Below the pieces are notes generated by a model. That model ran no database searches. It was given only the letters and a program-made list of their open reading frames with translations, and had not been told where the DNA came from. A stretch of DNA of 49,565 nucleotides from Bacteroidota bacterium (GTDB taxonomy: Bacteria > Bacteroidota > Bacteroidia > UKL13-3). The stretch is taken from positions 1 to 49,565 of the forward strand of contig JAWXAU010000003.1 of the NCBI GenBank assembly GCA_034439655.1, in the 5' to 3' direction. A program made the position numbers and the translations under genes. Positions 15,949 through 25,482 of this stretch are shown one piece after another (position 1 is the stretch's first letter; the number at the start of each line of letters is the position of its first letter).

Positions 15949-18105
15949 CTATTTCACCAATGTCATTTCCTTTATCAAATTCCCTGCCCCTCCAAGTTTG
16001 TCAATAATAAACAAGGTATATCTCACGTCTACGCATATAGTGCGTTTAAATTGTGCATCGAACGCTATATCGCCACTCATTGCTTCCCAGTTACCATCGA
16101 ATGCTGTTCCTATTAATTCACCATTCCCGTTTATTACAGGGCTGCCACTATTCCCTCCTGTAATATCGTTTGTGGTAAGAAACCCAACGGGTACTTCTCC
16201 ATCTTTGCCTGCATATTGTCCGTAGTCTCTGTTCTTGTATAGTTCTTTAAGTTTTGCTGGCACCACAAACTCGTCGTTGTTTGGATCTTCTTTTTCCATT
16301 ATGCCTTTAAGAGTGGTGAAATGCGAAAAATGAACAGCGTCTTTGGGGCTATAATCTTTAATGTTTCCGTAAGTACAACGCATGGTACTATTTGCATCAG
16401 GATAAAAATATTTATTGGGTTGCATTTGCATTAATCCCTTCATATACTTGTTGCCAAAGTTTGCATTTGCAAAATTGAATGCATCTATATACTTTTTATA
16501 GTTGTTATTGTAGTTTTTCATAAAAGCCAAAGCGTATTGAATGGCGGGGTCTTTTTGAATGGCTTTGAGATTTGGTTTGTCAAAAAATTTATTTAATTTC
16601 ACAGAGTCGGTAATCATGGTTTTGGCAACAATCTTTTCTACCGTTTTATTAATAAGTTCCCTTTCTTTTCCTGTTTTGGTTTTGGCCATAAGCTTTGTAA
16701 GCATTTCTGGGTGTTGGCTTTTGTCAATATCATTATAATACATTTCGAGTGTTGCGGCCATAATTGCTTCATCGCTTGCTTTATTATAATATGCTTTATA
16801 AAAAGAAGCATATCTTGCTTTTAAAATAATTATTTGTGCTTGTATTTTTGAGTTGTCTAGCTCGGGTTTCATAAATTCCTTTTCTAAATCGATAAAAGCG
16901 GCTGCATACGAAACAAGTATTGACCCACGAATTCCCTCGCCTAAATAAACTTGGTGCTTATTATATAGTTTATATATATCATATTCTTTTTCTAAATTGC
17001 CAAAAAGCACTGAATAATTTGGGTTGGAAGTGGCCCATTGATTAAAAACTGCTTCGTCGGCAAACTTGCGTTCAAATACTTTATTATGTTTCAATTGTTC
17101 CGTTTGGCCAATAAAATATTTCCAATAGTTTGCTATCTGTGCATAGCGGCTGGCCAGTTGTAAGCGAACTTCTACATCTGCATCCATTTGCTCCTTCATT
17201 AATTGCAAGCGTTTTGTGCGTAGCTTTACAATAGCTGGGTTTGTTTGCTCTATCGCTAATTTCACACCCATGGAGGTCTCATATCTATTGGTGCGTCCGG
17301 GAAAACCAAATATCATTGCAAAATCTCCATTTTCCACACCCTTAAGCGAAACGGGCAAGTATTTTTTAGGTTTGAAAGGTACATTTTCTGTACTGTAGGT
17401 TGCGGGCTTATTATCCTTGTTTGCATATATACGAAACATGCTAAAATCGCCCGTGTGCCTAGGCCACATCCAGTTGTCAGTATCTCCTCCAAACTTACCA
17501 ATGCTTTCTGGCGGTGTTCCTACTAAACGCACGTCTGTATAGCGTTCCATAACAAACAAATAAAATTGATTCCCTTTAAACATGTCTCTAACAAATGCCT
17601 CGTAACGACCATCTTCTTTTGCAGCTTTGGCTAGTTTTTCGCCCTCTTTTTGTGCATAAAATAATTGCGAATCGGCTGGATATTTAGCAAGTTCCGCCAT
17701 CATTCTTTCCGTTACGTCTTCCATTCTTACCAAGAATGCTACCGACAATCCTTGTGCGGGTAGTTCTTGCGATTTGTCCAATGCCCAAAACCCGTTTGCC
17801 AGTCTATTATTATCTGGCGTGCTAAGTGTTGCTATAGCATCGTAACCACAATGATGGTTGGTAAGAACCAATCCCTCGTTAGAAATAACTTCACCGGTGC
17901 AACCTCCGCCAAACCAAATTACCGCATCTTTCATGCTGGCGTTGTTCACGTCATACAATTGTTGGGGGGTTAGTTTTAGACCCATCTGTGTCATTTGGGT
18001 ATAGTTTTTTTGTCCCAATAAAATTGGGAGCCACATGCCTTCATCGGCAAGAGTTGCCGAAGTAAAAGCTAAAAATGTAAGAATGCTTAGTATCTTTTTT
18101 TTCAT
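15949..18105 (-). CDS. S46 family dipeptidyl-peptidase, DPP7-like
   Basis: 718 residues, the normal length. Signal peptide up to Ala20, mature start DEGMWLP as in the family. The enzyme releases dipeptides from peptides in the periplasm. The catalytic triad is visible: His85 in NHHCGYD, Asp in GGDTDNWMWPRHTGDFS, and Ser653 in GGNSGSPV. After the Ser the sequence is AFDGNWEAMSGD; DPP11 enzymes have Arg in place of the Gly in this FDG, which gives their Asp/Glu preference, so this protein is expected to be of DPP7 type with hydrophobic P1 preference (family knowledge applied by motif). It lies 35 bases after korB and begins a three-gene run with the DUF4920 lipoprotein and the S1/P1-type nuclease. 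Confidence 0.95.
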   Translation of the reverse strand: MKKKILSILTFLAFTSATLADEGMWLPILLGQKNYTQMTQMGLKLTPQQLYDVNNASMKDAVIWFGGGCTGEVISNEGLVLTNHHCGYDAIATLSTPDNNRLANGFWALDKSQELPAQGLSVAFLVRMEDVTERMMAELAKYPADSQLFYAQKEGEKLAKAAKEDGRYEAFVRDMFKGNQFYLFVMERYTDVRLVGTPPESIGKFGGDTDNWMWPRHTGDFSMFRIYANKDNKPATYSTENVPFKPKKYLPVSLKGVENGDFAMIFGFPGRTNRYETSMGVKLAIEQTNPAIVKLRTKRLQLMKEQMDADVEVRLQLASRYAQIANYWKYFIGQTEQLKHNKVFERKFADEAVFNQWATSNPNYSVLFGNLEKEYDIYKLYNKHQVYLGEGIRGSILVSYAAAFIDLEKEFMKPELDNSKIQAQIIILKARYASFYKAYYNKASDEAIMAATLEMYYNDIDKSQHPEMLTKLMAKTKTGKERELINKTVEKIVAKTMITDSVKLNKFFDKPNLKAIQKDPAIQYALAFMKNYNNNYKKYIDAFNFANANFGNKYMKGLMQMQPNKYFYPDANSTMRCTYGNIKDYSPKDAVHFSHFTTLKGIMEKEDPNNDEFVVPAKLKELYKNRDYGQYAGKDGEVPVGFLTTNDITGGNSGSPVINGNGELIGTAFDGNWEAMSGDIAFDAQFKRTICVDVRYTLFIIDKLGGAGNLIKEMTLVK

Positions 18106-18140
18106 GTTGTTGTTTTTCGAATTTGCGTTTTATATATAAA

Positions 18141-19178
18141 TTAGTTAATTGTCCACGTTTCTTTCCCCGCTATAAGTTTATCCAAATCGCCTTTGCCAAA
18201 TTTATCAATCGCAAATTCTATTTGTTCGTTAAGCAAATCATTATAGGTTGCACGTTCGATGGCATAAAAAACACCAAAGGGCCTTGGGAGATGATCCTCT
18301 TTAGATGGGTCGTCGAAGAACCTAGCTAAGATATTTGCCTTTACCTGGTCTTGTTCATCGTGTATCCAGCAATCGTTGGCACTATAATTTTCTCCTATGT
18401 TAATAACCTTGGGTTTAAACCCATCCAGAATTATTCCCTTGTCGTTATTTTCACCAAACATAAGTGGCTTCCCGTTCTCAACAAAAAGTGTTTCTAATTT
18501 CTTGCTGCTTTTCTCAGTATATATTTCAAACGCTCCATCGTTGAACACATTGCAGTTTTGATATATTTCTATCATCGAAGTGCCTTTATGGTCATAGCCT
18601 CTTCTAATTACCATTTGCATGTGTTTTGGGTCTCTGTCCATACTGCGGGCTACGAAGGTTGCATCGGCACCAAGGCTCAAAGCTGCTGGATTAAAAGGAT
18701 GATCAATACTCCCCATCGGCGTCGATTTCGTTACTTTGCCCGCTTCAGAAGTTGGTGAATATTGTCCTTTGGTAAGCCCATATATTTGATTGTTGAATAA
18801 CAACAAGTTGATGTCGAGATTGCGGCGAAGTAAGTGTATAAAATGGTTGCCGCCAATAGACAAAGAATCACCATCGCCCGAAATCATCCAAACGGAAAGT
18901 TCGGGTCGCGAGGTTTTAATGCCCGTAGCAATTGCTGCTGCCCTTCCGTGAATACTATGTAGCCCATAAGTGTCCATATAATATGGAAATCGGCTGCTAC
19001 AACCTATCCCCGAAACAAATACAAACTCTTCTTTGGGTCTACCCAAATCGGGCAAAACTGTTTGTACTTGTTTTAGAATACTATAATCTCCGCAACCTGG
19101 GCACCAGCGAACGTCTTGATCGCTGGCAAAATCTTTGGCAGTGAGTTTCGGTGCAGTTTGGTCAATAATATTTGACAT
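18141..19178 (-). CDS. korB: 2-oxoacid:ferredoxin oxidoreductase, beta subunit
   Basis: 345 residues. The beta subunit binds thiamine diphosphate and, with the alpha/gamma subunit, oxidises a 2-oxoacid (most likely 2-oxoglutarate) to the acyl-CoA with ferredoxin as acceptor. WCPGCGDY (residues 25-32) gives the first cysteines of the iron-sulfur site, with further Cys60 in GIGCSSRFP; the ThDP motif starts GDGDSLSIGGNH at residue 101 and ends with the NNQIYGLTKGQ segment. There is no fused ferredoxin domain. The gene starts 20 bases after korA, in the usual korA-korB order. Substrate assignment to 2-oxoglutarate is by overall resemblance; other 2-oxoacids are possible. Confidence 0.92.
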   Translation of the reverse strand: MSNIIDQTAPKLTAKDFASDQDVRWCPGCGDYSILKQVQTVLPDLGRPKEEFVFVSGIGCSSRFPYYMDTYGLHSIHGRAAAIATGIKTSRPELSVWMISGDGDSLSIGGNHFIHLLRRNLDINLLLFNNQIYGLTKGQYSPTSEAGKVTKSTPMGSIDHPFNPAALSLGADATFVARSMDRDPKHMQMVIRRGYDHKGTSMIEIYQNCNVFNDGAFEIYTEKSSKKLETLFVENGKPLMFGENNDKGIILDGFKPKVINIGENYSANDCWIHDEQDQVKANILARFFDDPSKEDHLPRPFGVFYAIERATYNDLLNEQIEFAIDKFGKGDLDKLIAGKETWTIN

Positions 19179-19198
19179 GGTTTTATGTTTTTAAGGTC

Positions 19199-21034
19199 TT
19201 ATATAAGTTCTTTAATTTTGGACACTATTTCATGGGTGGCAAATGGTTGACCCTGCACTTTGCTATAGCCAATTGCATCGATTAAAAACTTTTCCCGAAT
19301 TATTTTTATGAACTGTCCACTGTTCATTTCTGGTACTAATATTTTATCAAATCCTTTTAATAAATTCTCCAAGTTTGAAGGCAACGGGTTCATATATTTT
19401 ACTTGGGCATGGCTAACACTATATCCGCTCCCTCTCAACTCGTGAACGGCTGTTTTTATTGCTCCGTAAGTGCTACCCCAACCTAATACCAATAATTTCC
19501 CTGTAGTGTCGCCATTGTCTATTTCTTGCAGTGGAATATATTGTGCAATGCGGTTTACTTTTTCTTGGCGTAGGTTTACCATAAATTCGTGGTTGTCGCC
19601 ATCATAACTAATATTTCCTGTGATATTCTGTTTTTCTAAGCCTCCTATTCTATGTTCTAAACCTGCGGTACCAGGCACAGCCCAAGGCCTAGCAAGTTTT
19701 TCATCACGCAAATAAGGCATAAATTTCTCTTCTGTTTGTTTTGCAAATTGGATGTTTATATCACGCAAATCTTTGGCTTGCGGGAAACACCAAGGTTCAG
19801 CTCCGTTAGCTATATATCCATCGCTTAATAAAAAAACTGGTATCATGTGTTCCAAGGCTATTCTAACGGCTTCGTATGCCATTTCAAAACAATCGGCAGG
19901 GGTGGATGCAGCCAAAATAGCTACCGGACATTCTCCGTTACGCCCATATAAGGCCTGCATTAAATCTGCCTGTTCTGTTTTGGTGGGAAGCCCTGTGCTT
20001 GGCCCTCCGCGTTGTATATTACATATCACTAAGGGTAACTCCAATACTGTTGCCAACCCAATTGCTTCCGATTTGAGGGCGATACCCGGTCCACTTGAGG
20101 TGGTTATTCCAATACTTCCACCATAAGCTGCACCTATTGCGGCACAAACGCCTGCTATCTCATCTTCTGCTTGGAAAGTGCGAATACCAAAGTTTTTTAA
20201 TTTGGCAAGTTCGTGTAAAATATCTGATGCTGGGGTAATAGGATAAGTCCCAAGAAAAATAGGTAGCCCACTTTTAACCGATGCAGCCACCAAACCGTAA
20301 GACAATGCTTGGTTTCCCATAATACTGCGATAAACTCCGCTTGGCATTTCTGCTCGTTTTACTTCATATCGAGAGTTAAATGTTTCTGTGGTTTCGCCAT
20401 AATGGTATCCTGCTTTTAAAAGTTTAATATTGGCTTCGGCTATTTGGGGTTTATTTTTAAATTTTGAGGTGATAAACTCAATTGAGTTATCAATACTTCT
20501 ATTATACATCCAGTACACCAAACCCAGCACAAACATGTTTTTGCTACGGTCTATTTCTTTGGTCCCCATGCCGCTATCTGCCAGGGCCAAGCGGGTTATT
20601 TTTGTGATGTCTAATTTCTTTACTTCGTATTTATCAAGGCTTCCGTTTTCAAGAGGGTTTTCTGCTTCTGGAACATTGGCAAGCCTCAAGTTTTTAGTGT
20701 CAAATCCATCAGTATTAACTATAATAGTTCCTCCCAGTTTTAGTTGTTTAATATTGGCCTTGAGGGCGGCTACATTCATGGCTACCAGTACATCGCAAAT
20801 ATCACCAGGGGTGTTAATTTTTTTGGAGCCGAAATGAATTTGATAACCCGAAACGCCTGCGAGTGTTCCTTGAGGAGCACGTATTTCGGCAGGAAAGTCG
20901 GGGAATGTGGCCAAATCGTTACCATATAGGGCAGCCGCATTGGTAAATTGTGTGCCCGTAAGCTGCATGCCATCGCCGCTATCGCCAGCAAAGCGAATTA
21001 CCACTGATTCTAATATTTGTTCTTCTGTTACCAT
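19199..21034 (-). CDS. korA: 2-oxoacid:ferredoxin oxidoreductase, fused gamma-alpha subunit
   Basis: 611 residues. The gamma domain comes first (about 12-200, with FAGDSGDGMQLTG and FPDFPAEIRAP), then the alpha pyrimidine-binding domain from about residue 235 (GTYPITPASDI at 261-271, FQAEDEIAGVCAAIGAAYGG, TSSGPGIALKSEAIG). This fused form is the one common in Bacteroidota and other KorAB enzymes. The pair works either in the oxidative TCA cycle in place of 2-oxoglutarate dehydrogenase or in amino-acid breakdown. A TAnnTTTG box stands 37 bases before the ATG, and korB follows after 20 bases. Confidence 0.93.
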   Translation of the reverse strand: MVTEEQILESVVIRFAGDSGDGMQLTGTQFTNAAALYGNDLATFPDFPAEIRAPQGTLAGVSGYQIHFGSKKINTPGDICDVLVAMNVAALKANIKQLKLGGTIIVNTDGFDTKNLRLANVPEAENPLENGSLDKYEVKKLDITKITRLALADSGMGTKEIDRSKNMFVLGLVYWMYNRSIDNSIEFITSKFKNKPQIAEANIKLLKAGYHYGETTETFNSRYEVKRAEMPSGVYRSIMGNQALSYGLVAASVKSGLPIFLGTYPITPASDILHELAKLKNFGIRTFQAEDEIAGVCAAIGAAYGGSIGITTSSGPGIALKSEAIGLATVLELPLVICNIQRGGPSTGLPTKTEQADLMQALYGRNGECPVAILAASTPADCFEMAYEAVRIALEHMIPVFLLSDGYIANGAEPWCFPQAKDLRDINIQFAKQTEEKFMPYLRDEKLARPWAVPGTAGLEHRIGGLEKQNITGNISYDGDNHEFMVNLRQEKVNRIAQYIPLQEIDNGDTTGKLLVLGWGSTYGAIKTAVHELRGSGYSVSHAQVKYMNPLPSNLENLLKGFDKILVPEMNSGQFIKIIREKFLIDAIGYSKVQGQPFATHEIVSKIKELI

Positions 21035-21071
21035 GTTGCTATTATATTACTTTTTCTCAAATGGTTGCCGA

Positions 21072-21079
21072 CAAAGTTA
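21072..21079 (-). promoter_or_regulatory. korAB promoter -7 box
   Basis: The minus strand reads TAACTTTG, a full match to the Bacteroidota TAnnTTTG box, leaving 37 bases to the korA start. No clear -33 TTTG was found. Confidence 0.5.
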
Positions 21080-21152
21080 AGGAAATATTTGAGTGAGTTG
21101 TTTCTAAATTTTTTATTCTTTTTTCATATTTGTATGCAGCGGTTTTGCTCTG

Positions 21153-23636
21153 CTAAAACTTAAATTGGGCACTAAGCTTTATACCAAAGGCACGAGTATT
21201 TGGATTGCTTAAATAGGTTAGTCTGTGTAAAAAATCTATTCTAATTACTTTTAATATGTTTTCGATGCCGTATCCCACCTCTGCATAAGGTTGGTTATTC
21301 AATAGCTGGAAACGAGTTATAGTTACATTGTCGGGGTTTGCTTGGGGTAAAAAATCCCAGTTTGCTTGCCTTAAGGAACCCCATAAGGTTTTACCATTGA
21401 CGAAGAAACGCAGATTCCATTTTTTGATAATAGGCAGCCTACTGAAAAACAAACCTTCAAAGTGGTGTTCGTATTCAGCACTAATAGATTTGTCGGTTAC
21501 AAATTCAACAAAATTCATCATATTAAATGTTGATGAGTTATATACAAAAGCTTGATTTCCTTTTTGTATGTCGAGCAGTAAATAGGGTATGGTTCCCAAA
21601 ATATAATTCCCTCTTATTTTATAATATGCTGTTCCTAGTTTTTTTAGGAACACCTTGTGGTCTATATAAAAAGAAAAACTATGATAAGAAAAACTTTTGG
21701 GCAATACATCCTTTACTCCAAGAGTATATGAAACATTAAATCTTGGTGATACTGACCCCAGATTAATTCTTTCATTATTGTTCTGTATATATACATCCTT
21801 TCTTGAATAAGTGTTGTCAATAGTTAGCGAAAAATCGTTGAAAGTTTTATAATGATTGTTCTGTGCATCATTCCATCCAAAAGTATATAACCCTTGTGGA
21901 TTGAAATTCTTGGTTCTAATATAGCATAGTGTTGTCAATCCTCTAGTAGGAGCCGATTCTAACCACAATAAATGCTCTGTTGCTAAGTTAAATTTCTTTA
22001 AACTTGTAAAAAAAGAAACTACTGCAAATAAATTGTTTTTGGTTGAAAAATTAACATCTCCTAAGCCCAGTCCTTCTATATCGTGTCGGTGTGCATAGCC
22101 TGCTTTTATCCATGGTTTGCGGCTGAAAACATAGTCAACACGCACCCTGTATTTTACTCTTTGGTCTTGAAAACCATATGCAACGTACCCTGCAAATTGT
22201 AAATCTCGGTTCCATTTATAGCTTGTTTTAAAACCCAATCTTACCTTGTAGCCCTCAACATAATTATGGTTAAACAGATATAAATAATGTCCGAAATCAA
22301 GTTTTTTATAATGAAAATACCCATTAGCTATTATATCAACTATATCTGTATACCTTTTTATTACCGGCACTTCTTTAACTGAATCAACCATACTGATAAA
22401 TCTAGGGTCTGCATCGGCTGTGTTTTCCTGCCTTTTGTTGTTCCAAAAGGAATCTTGGTATAAATGCGAATCTTCATTCACTGTAACTCTATCCTCGAAA
22501 AACTTAAGCGGTTTGGGGCTGTTTACTATTATGTTGCTAGAGGTGGTGTAGTATTTTGCAATTACACCTGCTGCTTTCTTTTGAAACTGGTCAATATCTA
22601 TTGTGATTCTTGTTTTTGAAGGGAGCCAAGGGCCTGCGGTGGTCGCATAAAATTCTTGTTGGAGTTTTATTTTTTCAACGAAGTTTATGTTTGCTGATTT
22701 GTCTGTTTCAAGTACCATTCTTTTTAAAGCAAAGGTTGAGTCCTCAATCCAAATGTCGCCCGTGAATAATAAATCTTGAGAATGTTTTTTCCTTAAAGAA
22801 ATTTGGTAACATTTCTTTCCATCTATATCCATTGAGTCTACTAGTTTTATATAATAAAGTTTTTTTGATTGTGGGTTCAGCGGTGAAGCAAATTGCTTGT
22901 CGACAACGGTAATCCAATTATTATAAAAATTATATTCTTGAAATACTGAGGCTGTTAATTGAGAAATGGTGGCACCGTCTTGAACCCCCACCCCTGTTAT
23001 TTTTACCGCTTTTATAATATCTCGTTCTTTGAGGGGTTTCTTTATGCAATAATAATCGCTCACACTTTCTGAAATAAAAACAGGCAATACAAATTTTCCA
23101 TCTTCGTTCAATATTTGTTTGTTTGTGTCCATTAAAACTGCTAGTTTTTTTGTCAATGTTTTGTTGGTCATACTTTTTGATAGGTTGTTCACCGCTAGTT
23201 CTATCCTATTAAAATTTTCGCACTGATAGGATATCAACAAATCAGGGCTATTATATTGTTTATGAATATATACACTGTCCAATATTCGTAATGCTTTGTT
23301 TGCTTTAGGTTTTATTACCACTGCTTTTAATTCTGTGGTTTGTCTACTCAATTTAATGAGCAATATTCCTGTGTCGATTATTTTTATGTTTTTAGTTATA
23401 AATCCAGATGCCGATATTTCTAAAGAGTCCAACTGTGTGTTTAGTTGTATAATAAAGCTCCCGTCAAAGTTTGCTTGTGTTTTAGTCCCCGATATAATAG
23501 CTTTTATTGTTGCATAAGCCACTGCATCGCCCGACTCTGAATCTTTTACGCTGCCCGAGATGCTTCCTTGTGCGAGTAAATTAATCGGTAAAAAAACAGA
23601 TAAATATATATATATAACTTTTCTATATACGCTCAC
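21153..23636 (-). CDS. DUF5686 outer-membrane protein with carboxypeptidase-like regulatory domain
   Basis: 827 residues with a GTG start at 23636 that directly follows the stop of the cyclophilin gene; that start is needed to include the signal peptide, which ends near Leu-Leu-Ala-Gln. Residues about 24-105 are a carboxypeptidase-regulatory-like beta sandwich (GSISGSVKDSESGDAVAYAT). The remainder matches DUF5686, with a beta-barrel-like alternation in the C-terminal half and an aromatic end, GIKLSAQFKF, typical of outer-membrane proteins. The family is widespread in Bacteroidota, close in layout to TonB-dependent receptors but without a plug; its role is unknown. The DNA start carries a TA-dinucleotide run coding Ile-Tyr-Ile-Tyr. 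Confidence 0.85.
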   Translation of the reverse strand: MSVYRKVIYIYLSVFLPINLLAQGSISGSVKDSESGDAVAYATIKAIISGTKTQANFDGSFIIQLNTQLDSLEISASGFITKNIKIIDTGILLIKLSRQTTELKAVVIKPKANKALRILDSVYIHKQYNSPDLLISYQCENFNRIELAVNNLSKSMTNKTLTKKLAVLMDTNKQILNEDGKFVLPVFISESVSDYYCIKKPLKERDIIKAVKITGVGVQDGATISQLTASVFQEYNFYNNWITVVDKQFASPLNPQSKKLYYIKLVDSMDIDGKKCYQISLRKKHSQDLLFTGDIWIEDSTFALKRMVLETDKSANINFVEKIKLQQEFYATTAGPWLPSKTRITIDIDQFQKKAAGVIAKYYTTSSNIIVNSPKPLKFFEDRVTVNEDSHLYQDSFWNNKRQENTADADPRFISMVDSVKEVPVIKRYTDIVDIIANGYFHYKKLDFGHYLYLFNHNYVEGYKVRLGFKTSYKWNRDLQFAGYVAYGFQDQRVKYRVRVDYVFSRKPWIKAGYAHRHDIEGLGLGDVNFSTKNNLFAVVSFFTSLKKFNLATEHLLWLESAPTRGLTTLCYIRTKNFNPQGLYTFGWNDAQNNHYKTFNDFSLTIDNTYSRKDVYIQNNNERINLGSVSPRFNVSYTLGVKDVLPKSFSYHSFSFYIDHKVFLKKLGTAYYKIRGNYILGTIPYLLLDIQKGNQAFVYNSSTFNMMNFVEFVTDKSISAEYEHHFEGLFFSRLPIIKKWNLRFFVNGKTLWGSLRQANWDFLPQANPDNVTITRFQLLNNQPYAEVGYGIENILKVIRIDFLHRLTYLSNPNTRAFGIKLSAQFKF

Positions 23637-24344
23637 TTATTTAACTTTAGCTGTTGTAATAATTAACTTCGTAGAGAGTATATATATATTAGTGTTGGGT
23701 CTGTTACTACCATCGCCTGGCACTACTGCAATCCTATCTACTACTTCTATTCCAGAAATAGTTTCTCCATATACTGTATAACTGTTGTCCAAGAACGGTG
23801 TTCCTCCTATTGTCTGATATATCTTTCTTTGCTCGGCTGTATATTGCAAACCATTGCGTTTTTCCAACATGTTTAGTGTAAGTGAATCTGTTTTTTTACC
23901 TTGTACTATATAAAACTGACATCCACTTGAGGCTTTTTCTGGATTGTCGTTTCTTGCTGCTGCCAAGACCCCCTTTTTATGTATCAATTTTGTGTTAAAC
24001 TCTGCTGGAACTGTATATCCCACATCGCCATCGCCAAGCATCGCCCCCGCTTGTGCATTTTTCGAGTTGGGGTCTCCTCCCTGAATCATAAAATTATTAA
24101 TCACTCTGTGAAACAACAGGCTGTCAAAAAAATTCTTTTTTACTAAATCTATAAAATTGTCTCTGTGCTTAGGAGTTTCATTATATAGTTTTAATGTTAT
24201 ATCGCCCATTGTTGTTTTCATCAATACCATATAGGTTGTGTCAATTTTTGGTTTGGTTTGGTTTTTTGAAACCTTTGAGGGTTGCTGGTTTGCAAATGAG
24301 TATATTACTAAGCAAACAGGAATAAAATATAATAGTTTTTTCAT
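23637..24344 (-). CDS. Secreted cyclophilin-type peptidyl-prolyl cis-trans isomerase
   Basis: 235 residues. A signal peptide (MKKLLYFIPVCLVIYSFA) sends it to the periplasm; there is no lipobox Cys in place. The cyclophilin domain spans about 42-232 with MGDITLKLYNETPKH, the catalytic-loop region LFHRVINNFMIQGGDP, and SSGCQFYIVQG. It speeds up prolyl isomerisation during folding of envelope proteins. Its stop codon is immediately followed by the GTG of the DUF5686 gene, and it starts 18 bases after an unknown gene, so folding helper and outer-membrane protein are made together; a chaperone role for the neighbour is inference. Confidence 0.93.
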   Translation of the reverse strand: MKKLLYFIPVCLVIYSFANQQPSKVSKNQTKPKIDTTYMVLMKTTMGDITLKLYNETPKHRDNFIDLVKKNFFDSLLFHRVINNFMIQGGDPNSKNAQAGAMLGDGDVGYTVPAEFNTKLIHKKGVLAAARNDNPEKASSGCQFYIVQGKKTDSLTLNMLEKRNGLQYTAEQRKIYQTIGGTPFLDNSYTVYGETISGIEVVDRIAVVPGDGSNRPNTNIYILSTKLIITTAKVK

Positions 24345-24362
24345 TTTGTAAATAATATTTAA

Positions 24363-24725
24363 TTATATTATGATTTGGTATGTTATAATGTTTTCTTGTT
24401 CAAAATAATTGATTATTTTTTCTTTTAATACCTTTTCCTGAGTAAATATATCAATGGCGGGTAATTCCTTTAATTGCTCATAGTGAGGCCATCCGTCATC
24501 ATCGTAACCCATCATTTCATAGTACCCATCTTGGCTTAATAGTTTGCAGATAGCTACATGGAAAAAATCCATTTTTTCTTGCTTTTTATATTTGATTTTG
24601 GGTTGGTCTGTCTCTCTCTGGCCAATTAAAAAAAGCATGCTATTCAGGTCGGGTGGTTTATTGAATGTTTTTTGCCAATACTGATTTACCTGACTCCACT
24701 TTAATATATATTCTTCTTCGCTCAT
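24363..24725 (-). CDS. Conserved-looking cytoplasmic protein of unknown function
   Basis: 120 residues with the start at ATG 24725, which overlaps the stop of the preceding gene as ATGA; a longer reading from 24743 would add MERDGK and is less likely. No signal peptide or membrane segment. The sequence has a compact helical look with PPDLNSMLFLIGQRE, a HVAICKLLSQDGYYE segment and a DDDGWPHYEQL segment. I have the impression of a small Bacteroidota-specific family with exactly these conserved blocks but cannot name a function. Its place between a secreted protein and a cyclophilin suggests co-expression only. Confidence 0.75.
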   Translation of the reverse strand: MSEEEYILKWSQVNQYWQKTFNKPPDLNSMLFLIGQRETDQPKIKYKKQEKMDFFHVAICKLLSQDGYYEMMGYDDDGWPHYEQLKELPAIDIFTQEKVLKEKIINYFEQENIITYQIII

Positions 24726-25402
24726 TTTCCCATCACGTTCCATTTATTGTCTATTATTGCTAATGTTATATCGCTTTTTAAGGGTTTCCCTGTGCTATTT
24801 ATTTTTGCATAATTCACTCTTTTCACCGCTAACCGGTCGTTCCCTTGCCATTTACATGCACCTAAATAGCTAAGTGCCCCATCGGGTTTAAACTCAAATT
24901 CTTTTTCAAAGTCTCCTTTTTTATTTAAATATATTTCCACCATTTCAGGCGAATAGGTATTGTACTCAGTACCACTCACTACCGCAAACCTTTTATTGTC
25001 GGGTGAAAAAACGGGGAGCCAGTTAGTTTCCACCTTTTTTCCGGTGTTTAAATTTACAACCAACATCACGGCTCCGTTATTGGTAATTCTTTCTACTACG
25101 ACAACGTTATTTTCCCTATAATGTTTTTTAAATATAAATGTTTTCACTGAATCATATTTGGGCGAAACACTATCTAATATCGCATTGGTAAATGTTAGCG
25201 TGGTTTTGTTCGTTAATTTTATTGTTAACGTATTTGCTTTGCGAACAGCTATCGATTGGCTGCCATTCATATATCTTGGCTCGTTGTTTTGTTCACATAC
25301 CACATAGTCGTTACTACTTGTTTGGCAAGCGGTGTCTATTTGGGCTAAAGCTGTTCCGCAAACAGCAAAGAAATAAATTACCAGAAATATGTTTTTTTTC
25401 AT
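24722..25402 (-). CDS. Secreted protein of unknown function
   Basis: 226 residues. Signal peptide MKKNIFLVIYFFAVCGTALA, cut before Gln. The mature part is mixed beta with two early cysteines (TACQTSSNDYVVCEQ) and segments such as NWLPVFSPDNKRFAVVSG that recall a single WD/beta-propeller-like blade pair, but no family is recognised. It is the first gene of an apparent four-gene unit (unknown secreted protein, unknown cytoplasmic protein, cyclophilin, DUF5686 protein). It is divergent from the methyltransferase gene, with 80 bases between the two starts. Confidence 0.75.
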   Translation of the reverse strand: MKKNIFLVIYFFAVCGTALAQIDTACQTSSNDYVVCEQNNEPRYMNGSQSIAVRKANTLTIKLTNKTTLTFTNAILDSVSPKYDSVKTFIFKKHYRENNVVVVERITNNGAVMLVVNLNTGKKVETNWLPVFSPDNKRFAVVSGTEYNTYSPEMVEIYLNKKGDFEKEFEFKPDGALSYLGACKWQGNDRLAVKRVNYAKINSTGKPLKSDITLAIIDNKWNVMGK

Positions 25403-25453
25403 TACTAAAAATCAGCTTACAAATATGGGGCAAAAATTATTATTTATATGGGT

Positions 25454-25461
25454 TAACTTTG
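25454..25461 (+). promoter_or_regulatory. Methyltransferase promoter -7 box
   Basis: TAACTTTG, a full match to TAnnTTTG, ends 21 bases before the GTG at 25483. It supports a start downstream of 25461 and rules out the long upstream extension of the frame, which would cover the coding region of the divergent gene. Confidence 0.5.
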
Positions 25462-25482
25462 TCGCCTAATTTAATACCTATT

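Noticed and set aside
25192-25482. Upstream extension of the plus-strand methyltransferase (97 extra codons)
   Set aside because: It runs over the opposite coding gene and through a full promoter box; the added residues do not look like the family.
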